A stretch of 64,000 bases of DNA, taken from positions 1,674,001 to 1,738,000 of the forward strand of contig NZ_CP067396.1 in NCBI RefSeq assembly GCF_023617245.1, given 5' to 3'. Numbering within the stretch: the first letter of the stretch is position 1; the number at the start of each line of letters is the position of its first letter. Both the position numbers and the translations under genes were made by a program. This document shows positions 28,101-36,014 of the stretch, piece by piece. Below the pieces are notes generated by a model that saw only the letters and a list, made by a program, of their open reading frames with translations, was not told the origin of the DNA and ran no database searches. The stretch is from Lysobacter enzymogenes (GTDB taxonomy: Bacteria; Pseudomonadota; Gammaproteobacteria; Xanthomonadales; Xanthomonadaceae).

Positions 28101-29864
28101 GCGCAGCACCCGGCGCTGCAGCAGCTGGCCGTGGGCGTCGTAGCGGTACTGCACGAGCTCGGCGGCGTCGTTCTCCACGCCGTTGCCGGACGCGTCGACC
28201 TGGGCGTACGACTTGGTGCCGGCCAGCCGGCCCTTGAGGTCGTAGCTCGATTCCACCAGCGTGCCCTGCACGCGTTGCGCGGCCGTGGCCCAGGCGCTCA
28301 GCGCCGCCAGCGTGGCCGCGCCCGAGTACGCGGCGCCGAGGTACTGGCGCGCCTTCGCCACCTGGCCCGCGCCGGCGCCGACGGTTTCGTACTCGAACTC
28401 GCGCACCGCGCCGTCGGCGCCGATGACGAAGCGCAGGCGGTCCACGGTGTCGTAGACGTAATACGTGGTCGAGCCACCGCTCGGTGCCTGCGCGGCGAGC
28501 TCGCGGTCCGGGTCCAGGCCGGTGTACACGGTCTGGCTGGCGAGCTGATTCGTCGCCGTCCAGGTGCGCTGGATCGCCGTCGCGGCCGTGCCGCTGGCCG
28601 GATCGACGGTGTCCCACTGCCACAGCGCGTTGCCGTTGGCGTCGTACTGGTAGACGGTCTCGGCCAGCACCGCGCTGCCGCGCACGCTCTTGATCCGGGT
28701 AACGTTGCCGGCCGCGTCGTAACTGTATTGAGTGAGCTCGCGCAGGCCGGCGACCGCGGGCGCGCGCACTTCGATCAACTGGCCTGCGGCGTCGTAGGCG
28801 TAGCCCCACGAGCGCCCGGTCGAATCGGCGACCTCGGTGCTGCGGTTGGCGTCGTCGTAGCTGAAGGTCAGGGTCTGGCCGACCCCGTCGCTGTCGTCGG
28901 CGTTGGTATCGCCGCGAGTCAGCGTGCGCACCCGGCCCTGGGCGTCGTAGGTGTAGCTGACCACGGTGCCGTCGCTCTGGCGCACCTGGGCGATGCGCAG
29001 GCTGCTGGCGTCGGCGTAGGTGTAGACGGTGTGCAGCCAGTAGCCGTCGTTGTTGGCGAAGTTGACGGCGTCCCAGCTGTCGCGATCCCCGGCCGGATCG
29101 TCGGGCGTCAGGTCGGTCAGCACCGAAGTCAGCCGGCCGGCGCTGTCGTAGCGGTAGAGCGTCTGCTCGCGCACCGTGCCGTCGCTGCGCGTGGACAGCG
29201 AGGTCAGCCGGCCGTTGCCGTCGTAGGCGTAAAGCAGTGCGTCGGCGCTGCCGCTTTCGCCCGCGGCGATCTCGACGATGCGGCCGGCCGCGTCGTACAG
29301 CACGTTCCAGTAGATCGCCGTGGCCTGATCGGATTTCAGGTCGCGGATGCGGATCAGGCGGCCCTTGAGCGCGGCGTCGGCGTGGCTGGCGTAGCGCTCC
29401 GCGCGGCGGCTGCTGCCTTCGGTCCAGACCCAGCTGTTGTCGCTGGTGTCGCGGACCAGGGTGTCGTGGGCGCCGTCGCCGACGTTCGAGCGATACAGGC
29501 CGGGCGACACATAGGCGAAGTCCTGGTACGCGCCGTCGCCGGTATGCCGGCGCATCACGCTGCCGGCCGTATCGACGGTGCCGCCGACCAACTCCACCCG
29601 TCGCTCGAACCCGGTGATCCAGGCATCGGCGCCGCTGTCGGAGAGCTGGCCGCGGCTGTTGTAAGTCCGCACCGCCGCCATGCCGAGACCGCGGAAGGTC
29701 AGGAACTCGTCCTGGGTCCGCAGCACCAGATTGCCGGTCGCGATATTGACGTACTGCTCGTCCTGGCCCTGGCCGAGCCGCGCGCTGCCGCCCAGACCGC
29801 GCCCGATCTGCCCCAGCGAGCCGTTGAACAGACCCAGACCGGTCCCCGAAACGATTGCCGACAT
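22113..29864 (-). CDS. RHS/YD-repeat protein, N-terminal part
   Basis: The 2,583-residue product starts MSAIVSGTGLGLFNGSL, without a signal peptide, and has GGGAG 9 nt before the ATG. The first 100 residues (YVNIATGNLVLRTQDEF) are typical of the N-terminal region of large Lysobacter-type RHS proteins. The remainder is an almost unbroken series of YD repeats of the forms YDAAGR, YDALGR and RYDYDVLGR. In known RHS proteins these repeats form a hollow shell that encloses a C-terminal toxin. The frame ends at a TGA in the middle of a YD repeat and is continued by the 3' part, so on its own it would make a shell without a toxin. A DUF6959-like gene lies upstream with a REP-like element between. 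Delivery by type VI secretion or another route is unknown; no VgrG, PAAR or effector chaperone is in the window. Confidence 0.85.
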   Translation of the reverse strand: MSAIVSGTGLGLFNGSLGQIGRGLGGSARLGQGQDEQYVNIATGNLVLRTQDEFLTFRGLGMAAVRTYNSRGQLSDSGADAWITGFERRVELVGGTVDTAGSVMRRHTGDGAYQDFAYVSPGLYRSNVGDGAHDTLVRDTSDNSWVWTEGSSRRAERYASHADAALKGRLIRIRDLKSDQATAIYWNVLYDAAGRIVEIAAGESGSADALLYAYDGNGRLTSLSTRSDGTVREQTLYRYDSAGRLTSVLTDLTPDDPAGDRDSWDAVNFANNDGYWLHTVYTYADASSLRIAQVRQSDGTVVSYTYDAQGRVRTLTRGDTNADDSDGVGQTLTFSYDDANRSTEVADSTGRSWGYAYDAAGQLIEVRAPAVAGLRELTQYSYDAAGNVTRIKSVRGSAVLAETVYQYDANGNALWQWDTVDPASGTAATAIQRTWTATNQLASQTVYTGLDPDRELAAQAPSGGSTTYYVYDTVDRLRFVIGADGAVREFEYETVGAGAGQVAKARQYLGAAYSGAATLAALSAWATAAQRVQGTLVESSYDLKGRLAGTKSYAQVDASGNGVENDAAELVQYRYDAHGQLLQRRVLRSSTVAADDARDVVQTTSYAYDGAGRLLSEIVAEKTGNGAEQVRRSVSQWSYLASSNTVRIVVEGGAVSDGIAGNDRVRLEVRDASGQLLRVTESAVGGGDSRTLARHSYDSAGRLRASEDAGGARRYFFYDEEGQLQAEVDATGAVLEYVRDDLGRIQQTLAYATRVDTSTWLAAGAVVPTALSAIRPAVHADDRSATRSYDALGRLTREREGDGATATYSYDGAGRLLQVARQDTAGNRRVARSFYDAAGRLAGELDAEGYLVEHRYDLAGRRIASTAYATVTADAQRATGTLAQLRPATDAANDQTTRWFFDGRDNLVGQLDAEGYLTESVYDEARNERAGKAYALRLTGLSGNETLAALRSAAAAGEVRETRRSFDALGRLIAERNAEGTLTRYHYDVQGNLLRAERAADTSELRESRLRYNVFGELIGELSGEGAARVLPNMTEAQLDALFAQYGVRHSYDALGRRTESIDAAGHKTWTFYDAAGRATFVVRGVADANGVANALGEVSETRYTAFGEVRDSTAYTGRIVLATAGSRDSAASAIATLAYVAASDSRRSYTYTPRGLLATASDAEGQLRQYTYNAFDERVREAVTNAGAATTWETDYDRRGLAVARRDGVGTAQARASAAIYDAFGRLVRATDARGVATAYAYDRLGRQIGTFQTVLGRVQSVRQAYDAFGRTISSTDGLGRVTTTTYDTVNRSTTVTTPEGVAVKTRFDRHGQQIDVSTPLPGGAVATTGYVYDRDGRLLSSTDPLGRAATNEYDARGLLAATVDASGRRVELRYDAAGRLLRRIEDPAGLALTTTHRYDGQGRKIETVDASGRVVAYAYDREGRLTQTAQDPAGLNLRTTYAYDAQGRQIRVVEGAGTAAARTVQYDYDVLGRRVAERVDPDGLNLATRYVYDAGDHLIRRIDANLSVTRYYYDEAGQLIYTVDPLGVMTRNWYDTAGRVVVNRTLIVATNASTLTDATTIAELDARIVWDPLDLHTYTVYDRDGRARLVFNGQGQIQEYVYDAAGRVAAVRRYAALWPDFSTPRVEKLFAGTALPGEFDLAPLRNDAADQIVYNVYTAAGELRTTVDNAGAVVSYVYDRAGRVVAHKRYAHAAQLNPTIRAKLTAGTASPQDVVDVTAVDNATDRVAYTSYDGAGRARYAVDANGGVVETLYDAAGRVAGTRAYAVAVVLDAALKPQLLAGDSAAFIALGARLAAVADDARDLREYRVYDAAGRLAAAIDGAGYVAVRSYDAAGRVVQERRHSQAAAVSAALRARLVAGTAGVADIVAIAVQNDSTDALIRRAYDAAGRERFTLTRSGLNQSGVGLYTVDERRYDGVGRVASTARYGSAVAFGEAAGVNDIDAALAAAGLSAPERNRQTRYVYDLAGRLRFTVDDLGAVAEQRYDGAGRVLETRQYGAFVAAGTAMSESALAAAVAGIAQLRKTVTTYDAGGRPLSVTDALGQVRRYGYDHLGQLRSYTNANGHTWNYDYDLAGRRVAERSPSVHVAGFDAAGVFSETDRRLVVRTVYDALGNVLARTENADTDQARTVRYDYDNRGNRIRTTCPDAGRINASGVLVATGTQPTLDIAYDAFNRATVQKDTRGNYRYTVYDAQGRVAYEIDPEGYATAYGYDGFGQRTSLRRHAQRIDTAALAGWSAGQPLSLAQAQTAAVAGAADRRLLTRYDQRGLVVQVEQSAVSYYTAAGALATGSPTVRSDYDGYGQKVRESTLLEGVAGQPGAVWAHTYTYYDALGRVAMTVDAEGYLTRRSYNATGELVESIDYAKPVATADLSATAPPALPPAGDALSGYDRVLRWGYDALGRKTREAATRHFQRSDGSGGLREVVSSFGYDGEDRLVRLDNDAGTTTTVYDALGRVVNVTEPARRVVNDTTAGVLAGNVNHDLATSWMHETAAPYTEMLYDGFGNLIRTYRYALGKRDSGVALNAGDRIDLIRYDYQGRAIATIAGNGDTVYSEYDAADNLVHRWYKLSGSQPGFDAVVHV

Positions 29865-30020
29865 GCCGTGTTGCTCCCTGTGGACGGCCCTCCCGCTTCG
29901 GAAGGCCCATATTGGGAGCTACTCGGCAGATTTTCGGAAAAGTTTAGCGACCGGCTACCGCCTCCCTGCGATGGGTGACGTGCGGGTGCCTTTCATGTGC
30001 CATCTCACCACCGGCTGCCT

Positions 30021-30050
30021 CCTGTAGGAGCGGCGCAAGCCGCGACCGCG
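30021..30050. repeat. REP-like extragenic palindromic element, copy 2
   Basis: This is a 30-bp exact copy of the element at 13570-13599, in the same orientation. It lies in the 240-nt gap between the RHS gene and the small DUF6959-like gene. Confidence 0.75.
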
Positions 30051-30103
30051 CACTCCCCGCGACGGCGCATCCTGGCGACCGCGACGACACCCGCCTGCGG
30101 CCT

Positions 30104-30388
30104 TTACGCCCCGGTGTAGTACGAATACCCGCACCGCGCCAGCGTCCGCTCGTAGACGCCAAGACACTCGCCCAGGTGCTCGACCAGATCGGCGAGCGTG
30201 TCGTGCTCGTCCTCGTGGGTCGCCGGGTCCAGGCCGGCGAGCGCGTGCTGGGCCCGGCAATACATGGTGTACAGCGTGTCGCCTTGCAGCAGCACGCCGG
30301 GGAAGGCACGGGAAGACAGCTTGACGATGGCGCAATTGACGACCGGGTCGAGGACCTCGGCGGTGATCGGCGGGGTGTCGTCGTGCAT
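30104..30388 (-). CDS. Small DUF6959-like protein upstream of the RHS gene
   Basis: A 94-residue protein beginning MHDDTPPITAEVLD; an in-frame ATG at 30424 would add 12 low-complexity residues. Neither start has a strong ribosome binding site. The core words NCAIVKLSSRAFPGVLLQGD and an acidic helical C-terminal half (DEHDTLADLVEHLGECLGVYE) resemble the small DUF6959-type proteins, which have no known function. There is no signal peptide, so it is probably cytoplasmic. It reads in the same direction as the RHS gene with a 239-nt gap, so it could be an accessory gene of that locus or simply a neighbour. Confidence 0.7.
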   Translation of the reverse strand: MHDDTPPITAEVLDPVVNCAIVKLSSRAFPGVLLQGDTLYTMYCRAQHALAGLDPATHEDEHDTLADLVEHLGECLGVYERTLARCGYSYYTGA

Positions 30389-30631
30389 GGAGGCGTCCCA
30401 TGGAGCGCCGCCGGGTGGCGGCATCGGGCCGAGACTAGCCGGCGGACGTTCTCAGGGCGCGGCGCCCGGCTGGTCCGCCGGGGGCAAGTCCGATCGGGCG
30501 ACGGCCCGCACGAGCGCGGCGGTCGTCGGTCCAAGGCCTTGCCCCACAAGCGTTCCAGCCGAATCCCGGGGGCCGGGCGCGGGGTGTTCCGACCCGCCCG
30601 CGGTCGCCCGGCCGATGGCGGGGGGAGGGGC

Positions 30632-30637
30632 TATAAT
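30632..30637 (+). promoter_or_regulatory. -10 box of the ssb promoter
   Basis: A perfect TATAAT stands 43 nt before the ssb ATG, after a G-rich stretch. No good -35 hexamer is present at the expected distance. The AAGGAA at about 30670 is the ribosome binding site. Confidence 0.6.
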
Positions 30638-30680
30638 CCACTCTTAGGCCGTCCAAGAACGGCAGTCAGCAAGGAACCCC

Positions 30681-31274
30681 ATGGCACGCGGCATCAATAA
30701 AGTCATCCTGGTCGGCAACCTCGGCAACGATCCGGAGACCAAGTACACCCAGGGCGGCATGGCCGTGACCACGATCAGCCTGGCCACCACCAGCGTCCGC
30801 AAGGACCGCGACGGCAACAACCAGGAACGCACCGAGTGGCACCGGGTCAAGCTGTTCGGCAAGCTCGGCGAGATCGCCGGCGAGTACCTGCGCAAGGGCC
30901 GCCAGGTCTACATCGAAGGCTCGATCCGCTACGACAAGTTCACCGGCCAGGACGGCGTCGAGAAGTACTTCACCGACATCATCGCCGACGAGATGCAGAT
31001 GCTCGGTGGCGGCGGTGAGGGCGGCGGTGGCGGCGGTCGTTCGGAAGGCGGCGGCCGTGGCGAGTTCCGCGGCGGCGGTGGCGGTGGCGGCGGCGAACGT
31101 CCGGCCCGTGCCGCGGGCGGCGGCGGTTATGGCGGTGGCGGCGGTGGTGGCGGCGGCGGTGGCGGCGGCGGTGGTTACGGCGGCGGCCGCGACTCCGGCC
31201 AGCGCCGCGAGGCGCCCCCGGCCAAGTCGAACGATTTCGGCGACGATTTCGCGGACGACGATATTCCGTTCTGA
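30681..31274 (+). CDS. ssb: Single-stranded DNA-binding protein
   Basis: This is a 197-residue SSB. The N-terminal OB fold (about 1-110) begins MARGINKVILVGNLGNDPE and includes TEWHRVKLFGKLGEIAGEYLRKG and YIEGSIRYDKF. A long, very Gly-rich flexible linker (about 112-170) follows. The acidic tip DDDIPF at the end docks DNA-repair and replication enzymes. SSB coats single-stranded DNA as a tetramer during replication, recombination and repair. AAGGAA stands before the ATG, and a consensus -10 box and an intrinsic terminator frame it as a single-gene transcript. The linker is longer and richer in glycine than in Escherichia coli SSB, which is common in high-GC Xanthomonadaceae. Confidence 0.97.
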   Translation: MARGINKVILVGNLGNDPETKYTQGGMAVTTISLATTSVRKDRDGNNQERTEWHRVKLFGKLGEIAGEYLRKGRQVYIEGSIRYDKFTGQDGVEKYFTDIIADEMQMLGGGGEGGGGGGRSEGGGRGEFRGGGGGGGGERPARAAGGGGYGGGGGGGGGGGGGGGYGGGRDSGQRREAPPAKSNDFGDDFADDDIPF

Positions 31275-31357
31275 GGTTTGCATGGCTCGGATGCCGGTTG
31301 TCGATTCCAGGTAGTTGCTGGCCGATACCGGAAAACAAGCGGTTTCGAGCAAAAGGA

Positions 31358-31393
31358 GCTGCCGCCGACCGTAGGGTCGGTGGCGGCTTTTTT
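31358..31393 (+). terminator. Rho-independent terminator after ssb
   Basis: A long stem around GCCGCCGACC (31361-31370) and GGTCGGTGGCGGC (31375-31387), with two G-T wobbles and a 4-nt loop, is followed by a T-run to 31393. Confidence 0.9.
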
Positions 31394-31482
31394 AGCGTTT
31401 GAAGCCTTCAAAAATAATCGCGATTCACAGGTGGCTGTTGAAGACTGCCGAGCCCGACGCGCCGCTGCAGCACGCAACGAAT

Positions 31483-33177
31483 CTAAGGCGGCGGCAACTT
31501 GCGCGATGGGGCCTTGCGGTCGCCGAACAGGGCGCTGGCGATCAATCCAAGGCCCAGCACGCACGCAACCAGGAACAGGATCAAGGCGAGAGCGGGATAG
31601 CCGAATAGCGTGTACGGCGTGTCGATCCGCATGATGATCGCCGAGGCCATGATCAACGCCGAAGCAATCGCTCCGGTGCTGATGCGGTTGGCGATCTTCT
31701 GCAGCGCTTCCATCAGCCGCGATTCCTCCAGGCCCGCCACAGAGACCTGCAGGCGGTTGTCGGCCAGCAGCGACAGCAGCGCCTGCAGCTTGCGCGGTCC
31801 GTCGCGCAGCAGCCCTTGCAGTTCCAGCGACTCGGCCGCCAGTCCGGACAACGACAGCGAACGGGTCAGGCGCTGGCGCATCAGCCGCTGCAGGTGCGGG
31901 CGCGCCACCGCTTCGATGTCGAGCTGCGGCGCGAGCGCGTGCGCGACCTGTTGCAGATTCAACAAGGTGCGGCCGAGCAGGCCCAGTTCGGCCGGCGGCC
32001 GCAGCCCGCAAGCGACCGAGATGCGCACCACTTCGATCAGCAGGCTGCCCTCGGCCAGGCCGTCGTCGGCCTGGCGCACGGCGTAGCGGCCGACCAAGTG
32101 GCCGATCTCGCGCCGGTAGCGGACCTCGTCGAAACTCTCCAGCCGCACCGCCACGCCGATGGCCTCGCTGGCGGCGTCCTCGCCGCGGCCGTCGAGCGCG
32201 GCGAGCATGAACTTGAGCAGGCGCTCGCGCCGCTGCGGCGGCACGTGCACGATCATCCCCAGGTCGATCACCGCCAGCCGGCCGTCGCCGGCCAGCAGGA
32301 CGTTGCCCGGATGCGGATCGGCATGGATCTCGCCGTGCAGGTAGGTCTGGTCGAGGTAGGCGCGCAGCAGGTCGGCGGCCAGGCCGCAGAAGTCGCGCTC
32401 GGTGCGCAGCAGTCCAGACAGCGCGAGCACGCTGCGCCCGTGCACCAGGTCCATCGTCACCACCGCCGGCGCGCACAGGCTCCAGACCGGTTGCGGCACG
32501 TACAGGCCGGGGTACGGCGCCAGATGCCGGGCGAACCGTTCCAGGTTGCGCGCTTCGGCGCAGTAATCCAGTTCGCCCAGCAGGCTGCGGTGGAATTCGT
32601 CGAGCCAGTCGGCGAAGTGCACGCGGCGGCCGGTCTGGGTGACCTTGTCGGCGGTGCGCGCGAGCCGGCTGAGGATGTCCAGGTCGGTGGCGATGACCTG
32701 TTCGATGCCGGGCCGGCGCACCTTCACCGCGACCTCGCGTCCGTCGCGCAGGCGCGCGCGATGCACCTGCGCCAGCGAGGCGCTGCCCAGCGGTTCGGGA
32801 TCGAAGTCCTTGAACGCCTTGGTCAGGCGCACTTGCAGGCTGTCCTCGATCCGCGCGCGCACCACGTCGTAGGGCAATTGCGGCTCGACCCGGTCGTGCA
32901 TGCGGCCGAGCGCGCGGTGCACGTCGGGCGGCAGCAGGTCGGGGCGCGTGGCCAGCGCTTGGCCGAGCTTGACGAAGGCCGGGCCGAGTTGTTCGAGATC
33001 GCGCACGAACGCTTCGGCGTCCGGCGCCGCGCCCGGCTGCGGCGCGAGCGCGTTGCCGTGCGCGGACGCCAACTCGGAGAACGCGGCGATGTGCCGGTAC
33101 TTGGCGACGAAGCCGAGGATGCGCGCCGCGCGCAAGGCGCGGTTGTCGCCGCCGGTGCGGCCGGTAGTCTCGCTCAT
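31483..33177 (-). CDS. AarF/UbiB (ABC1) family atypical kinase
   Basis: The 564-residue product has the ABC1/ADCK layout: LGPAFVKLGQALATRPDLLP (about 90-110, the KxGQ-type motif), an Ala-rich nucleotide loop (LGSASLAQVHRARL), VAVKVRRPG with the catalytic-loop lysine, and HGEIHADPHPGNVLL followed by DLGM as the catalytic and metal-binding loops. The last 60 residues contain two hydrophobic membrane segments, as in UbiB. Proteins of this family support ubiquinone synthesis or lipid handling at the inner membrane and act as ATPases or atypical kinases. It is the last gene of a minus-strand set that begins with otsB. The two genes directly before it are small, so a functional link to trehalose synthesis is not established. 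Confidence 0.9.
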   Translation of the reverse strand: MSETTGRTGGDNRALRAARILGFVAKYRHIAAFSELASAHGNALAPQPGAAPDAEAFVRDLEQLGPAFVKLGQALATRPDLLPPDVHRALGRMHDRVEPQLPYDVVRARIEDSLQVRLTKAFKDFDPEPLGSASLAQVHRARLRDGREVAVKVRRPGIEQVIATDLDILSRLARTADKVTQTGRRVHFADWLDEFHRSLLGELDYCAEARNLERFARHLAPYPGLYVPQPVWSLCAPAVVTMDLVHGRSVLALSGLLRTERDFCGLAADLLRAYLDQTYLHGEIHADPHPGNVLLAGDGRLAVIDLGMIVHVPPQRRERLLKFMLAALDGRGEDAASEAIGVAVRLESFDEVRYRREIGHLVGRYAVRQADDGLAEGSLLIEVVRISVACGLRPPAELGLLGRTLLNLQQVAHALAPQLDIEAVARPHLQRLMRQRLTRSLSLSGLAAESLELQGLLRDGPRKLQALLSLLADNRLQVSVAGLEESRLMEALQKIANRISTGAIASALIMASAIIMRIDTPYTLFGYPALALILFLVACVLGLGLIASALFGDRKAPSRKLPPP

Positions 33178-33192
33178 GGGCGCGCCGCCGGA

Positions 33193-33375
33193 TCAGCCGT
33201 TCGCACGCAGATACCGTTCCACCGCGTCGGCCGATACGCCGACCGCGGCGACGGCCTCGCGCAGGCGGCGTTCGTCGACGCCGAAGCGCTCGGTCCAGTA
33301 GCGCAGCTCGTGGGCCTGCTCCAGGCTGATGCGTGCGCGGTCCTGCGGGCCGCGCCGGTCGCTGTCGTCGCTCAT
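33193..33375 (-). CDS. DUF3606 small protein
   Basis: A 60-residue protein matching the DUF3606 pattern: a charged N-terminus, ISLEQAHELRYWTERFGVDE in the middle, and LREAVAAVGVSADAVERYL at the end. An AGGAGA ribosome binding site stands 7 nt before the ATG. The family is common in soil and plant-associated proteobacteria, often in stress-gene clusters, and has no known activity. It lies 15 nt upstream of the AarF gene. Confidence 0.85.
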   Translation of the reverse strand: MSDDSDRRGPQDRARISLEQAHELRYWTERFGVDERRLREAVAAVGVSADAVERYLRANG

Positions 33376-33403
33376 GCCGGTCTCCTGTGGGTAGGGGGAG
33401 GAC

Positions 33404-33658
33404 TCACTGCCGCTGCGGCCGGTCGTGGTCGAACAGGCGCTCGATGCTGCCGCGGATGCGCGCGCCGACGTAGCCGTAGTCGATCGCGCCGGCCTGTTCG
33501 AGCACCCGCGCCACGGCCTGCTCGAACTCGACCTCCAGCACTTCGCGCTCCGGCGGATCGTCGATCCACGCCTGCACGGCGCTGTCGAGCCGGTCGAGCG
33601 CGCGTTCGAGCTCGGCGCGGGCGGGTCGGTCTTCGCGATCCATGGCGCTACGATGCAT
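33404..33658 (-). CDS. Small conserved hypothetical protein
   Basis: This 84-residue protein may start at the second Met, 33643 (MDREDRPARAELERALD). Neither start has a clear ribosome binding site. It is rich in Asp, Glu and Arg, has a helical body (FEQAVARVLEQAGAIDYGYVGARIRG) and lacks membrane segments. I recognise no family. It is 28 nt upstream of the DUF3606 gene and in the same direction, so both are likely in one transcript. The 222-nt gap between it and the hydrolase gene upstream may hold a separate promoter. Confidence 0.65.
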   Translation of the reverse strand: MHRSAMDREDRPARAELERALDRLDSAVQAWIDDPPEREVLEVEFEQAVARVLEQAGAIDYGYVGARIRGSIERLFDHDRPQRQ

Positions 33659-33880
33659 GACGGCCCAGGCCAGGCGCGGCGGCCTGCGGCATGAACAGGC
33701 GAAGCAAACCGCGTGCCAGCGCCGGAATGCCTCGACGCCAGCGCCGGGCGCGCGACGCGCTGCGCAAATCGCGGAAAAGACCGTGCTACGCGCGTCGCCT
33801 GAGCGATCTGCGCCGAGCCCAGCCGCGCGGGTCCCGGAATATTTTTCGCACTGCGCAATCCTTGCCGCGCCAACCGCCGC

Positions 33881-35998
33881 TCAGCTGCGCAAGTTGACTG
33901 GAATCGCATTGGCGTAACGGCTTTCGCTGAACACGCCCACGCGCTCGCCGAACTGCTTGAACACCAGATCGACGCGTTCCTCGCCGACAACCAGCCCGCG
34001 CACGCGCACATCGTCGATGCCTGGCGGCAGGCGCGGGCGGTCGACGTGGACCACGCCGTGCTCGCCGTCGATCTCCACGCCGAGGCAGGCCTGCAACAGC
34101 ATGAACGGCGAACCCGCGGCCCAGGCCTGTGGCAGGCAGGCGACCGGGTAGGGGATCGGCGGCGCGCCGGGCCGGCGGGCGAAGCCGCAATACAGTTCGG
34201 GCAGGCGCATGTCGAAGTGCACCGCGGTCTCGAACGCGCTGCGCAGCAGGCGCGCGGCGGTCTCGCGGCCGTGTTGGCGGGCGATGCCGCTGGCGCACAG
34301 CGCGCTGTCGTGCGGCCACACCGAGCCGTTGTGGTAGGACATCGGGTTGTAGCGCGGCTGGCCCTTGGCCAGGGTGCGCAGGCCCCAGCCGGTGTAGAAC
34401 GCGTTCGACAGCAGCCGTTCGGACACCGCATGCGCGCGCTGCGCATCGGCCAGGCCGGTGTAGAGCAGATGGCCGGGATTGCTCGCCAGCACTTCGCACA
34501 GGCGGCCGTCGCCGTCCACCGCGAGGCCGTAGTAGCCGGCCTCGGGCATCCAGAACTTGTCCTCGACCGCGGCGCGCAGGCGTTCGGCGCGGGCGTCCCA
34601 CGCGTCGGCGGCCGCGTCGCCGCGGCGGCGGCCGAGTTCGGCCATGGCGCGCAGCGCGGCGAAGGCGTAGCCCTGCACCTCGACCAGGGCGATCGGCCCC
34701 GCCGGGATGCGGCCGTCGGCATGGAACACCGAATCGCCGCTGTCCTTCCAGCCCTGGTTGGCCAGGCCGCTGGCCTCGGCGCGGGCGTAGTCGAGCAGGC
34801 CCCAGGGATTGGCGTCGCAGACGCGTTCGATCCACGCGGTCGCCGCGCGCAGCGCCGGCCACAGCCGGTCGATGAAGGCGCGATCGCCGCTGCGCTTGGC
34901 GTAGGCGCCGGCGAGCATCACGAACAACGGCGTGGTGTCGACGCCGCCGTAGTACAGGCCGAACGGCAGTTCGCGCAGGCTGGCCATTTCGCCCTTGCGG
35001 GTCTCGTGCAGGATCTTGCCCGGCGCCGAATCCAGGAACGCGGAATCCTCCTGCGCCTGGTGATCGGCCAGGAACTGCAGCACGCCGCGGGCCAGGCCCG
35101 GATCGAGCCATAGCGTCTGCAGCGCGGTGATCACTGCGTCGCGTCCGAACGGCGTGGAAAACCACGGGATGCCGGCGTAAGGGTATGGCCCGCTCGGCAG
35201 TTCGCTGGTCAGCAGCGCCAGGTCCGAGCGCGAGCGCCGCATCCATTCGTCGAACAGCGGCCCGTTGCTGCCGATGTGGGCGCCGCGGCGGCGGCGGTGG
35301 CGCATGCGCAGGCGCGCCTGGGTCGCGGCCTGGCGGAAGCGCGCGCGCGAGGGCGCGGCGTCGTCGCTGTCGATGCCGGCTTCGACGTACAGCTCGCCGT
35401 GGCCGCCGGGCTCGATCCGCAGTTCGATGTCCAGGCCGGCGCCGTCCTCGGCGCGCGGCGCCTGCGAGAAGGCGATGAACGAACTGCGAAGGACTCCGTC
35501 CAGGCCGCGGTACTGGAAGCGCCGGCGGCTGCCGTCGTCGCGGGTGGCGAGCATCTCGCCGCGGGCCTTGCGCACGCTGCCGCGCACTTCGAACATGTCG
35601 CGGAAATCGGCGGCCAGTTCGAACCGCAGCGGCAGCAGCGCCGGGCGCGAATCGTAGTTGGTGCAGGCGATGCGCTCGTACATGCGCTCGCCCAGCAGCA
35701 GGCGGGTGCGGGCGATGTGCACCAGCCCCTCGGGCGTGCCGGTGTCGCCGATCGGCGACAGCGCGCGGTTAGTCAGGTGGGCGACGAAGAACGCGTTGTC
35801 GCGCGAGACCGCGGCGCTGAGCAGGGCCGGGCGGCCGTCGCCGATGCCGAGCCGGTACACGCTCAGCAGGCGGGTGTCGTTGTGGAACAGGCCTTCGGCC
35901 GGGCCGGCGATGTCGCCGTAGCCGTTGGCGATGAGGAAGCTGTCGCCGTCCTTGAGCACATGGCTGGTGTAGAGGGCGGCGGTGGCGGCGGCGTCCAT
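33881..35998 (-). CDS. Amylo-alpha-1,6-glucosidase / glycogen-debranching-type hydrolase
   Basis: This is a 705-residue cytoplasmic enzyme. The N-terminal beta-rich domain (about 1-230) has the GDE-N type start DSFLIANGYGDI and FHNDTRLLSVY. The C-terminal (alpha/alpha) barrel begins near 270 with YPYAGIPWFSTPFGRDA and contains YYGGVDTTPLFVML and the later YNPMSYHNGSVWPHD, which are hallmarks of this clan. Such enzymes remove alpha-1,6-linked glucosyl branches, or act on related alpha-glucans. It lies 16 nt downstream of a GT4 glycosyltransferase gene and in the otsBA operon, so glucan turnover linked to trehalose or compatible-solute synthesis is likely. The exact substrate is not visible. 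Confidence 0.88.
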   Translation of the reverse strand: MDAAATAALYTSHVLKDGDSFLIANGYGDIAGPAEGLFHNDTRLLSVYRLGIGDGRPALLSAAVSRDNAFFVAHLTNRALSPIGDTGTPEGLVHIARTRLLLGERMYERIACTNYDSRPALLPLRFELAADFRDMFEVRGSVRKARGEMLATRDDGSRRRFQYRGLDGVLRSSFIAFSQAPRAEDGAGLDIELRIEPGGHGELYVEAGIDSDDAAPSRARFRQAATQARLRMRHRRRRGAHIGSNGPLFDEWMRRSRSDLALLTSELPSGPYPYAGIPWFSTPFGRDAVITALQTLWLDPGLARGVLQFLADHQAQEDSAFLDSAPGKILHETRKGEMASLRELPFGLYYGGVDTTPLFVMLAGAYAKRSGDRAFIDRLWPALRAATAWIERVCDANPWGLLDYARAEASGLANQGWKDSGDSVFHADGRIPAGPIALVEVQGYAFAALRAMAELGRRRGDAAADAWDARAERLRAAVEDKFWMPEAGYYGLAVDGDGRLCEVLASNPGHLLYTGLADAQRAHAVSERLLSNAFYTGWGLRTLAKGQPRYNPMSYHNGSVWPHDSALCASGIARQHGRETAARLLRSAFETAVHFDMRLPELYCGFARRPGAPPIPYPVACLPQAWAAGSPFMLLQACLGVEIDGEHGVVHVDRPRLPPGIDDVRVRGLVVGEERVDLVFKQFGERVGVFSESRYANAIPVNLRS

Positions 35999-36014
35999 CG
36001 GCGGGCGTCCGCGC

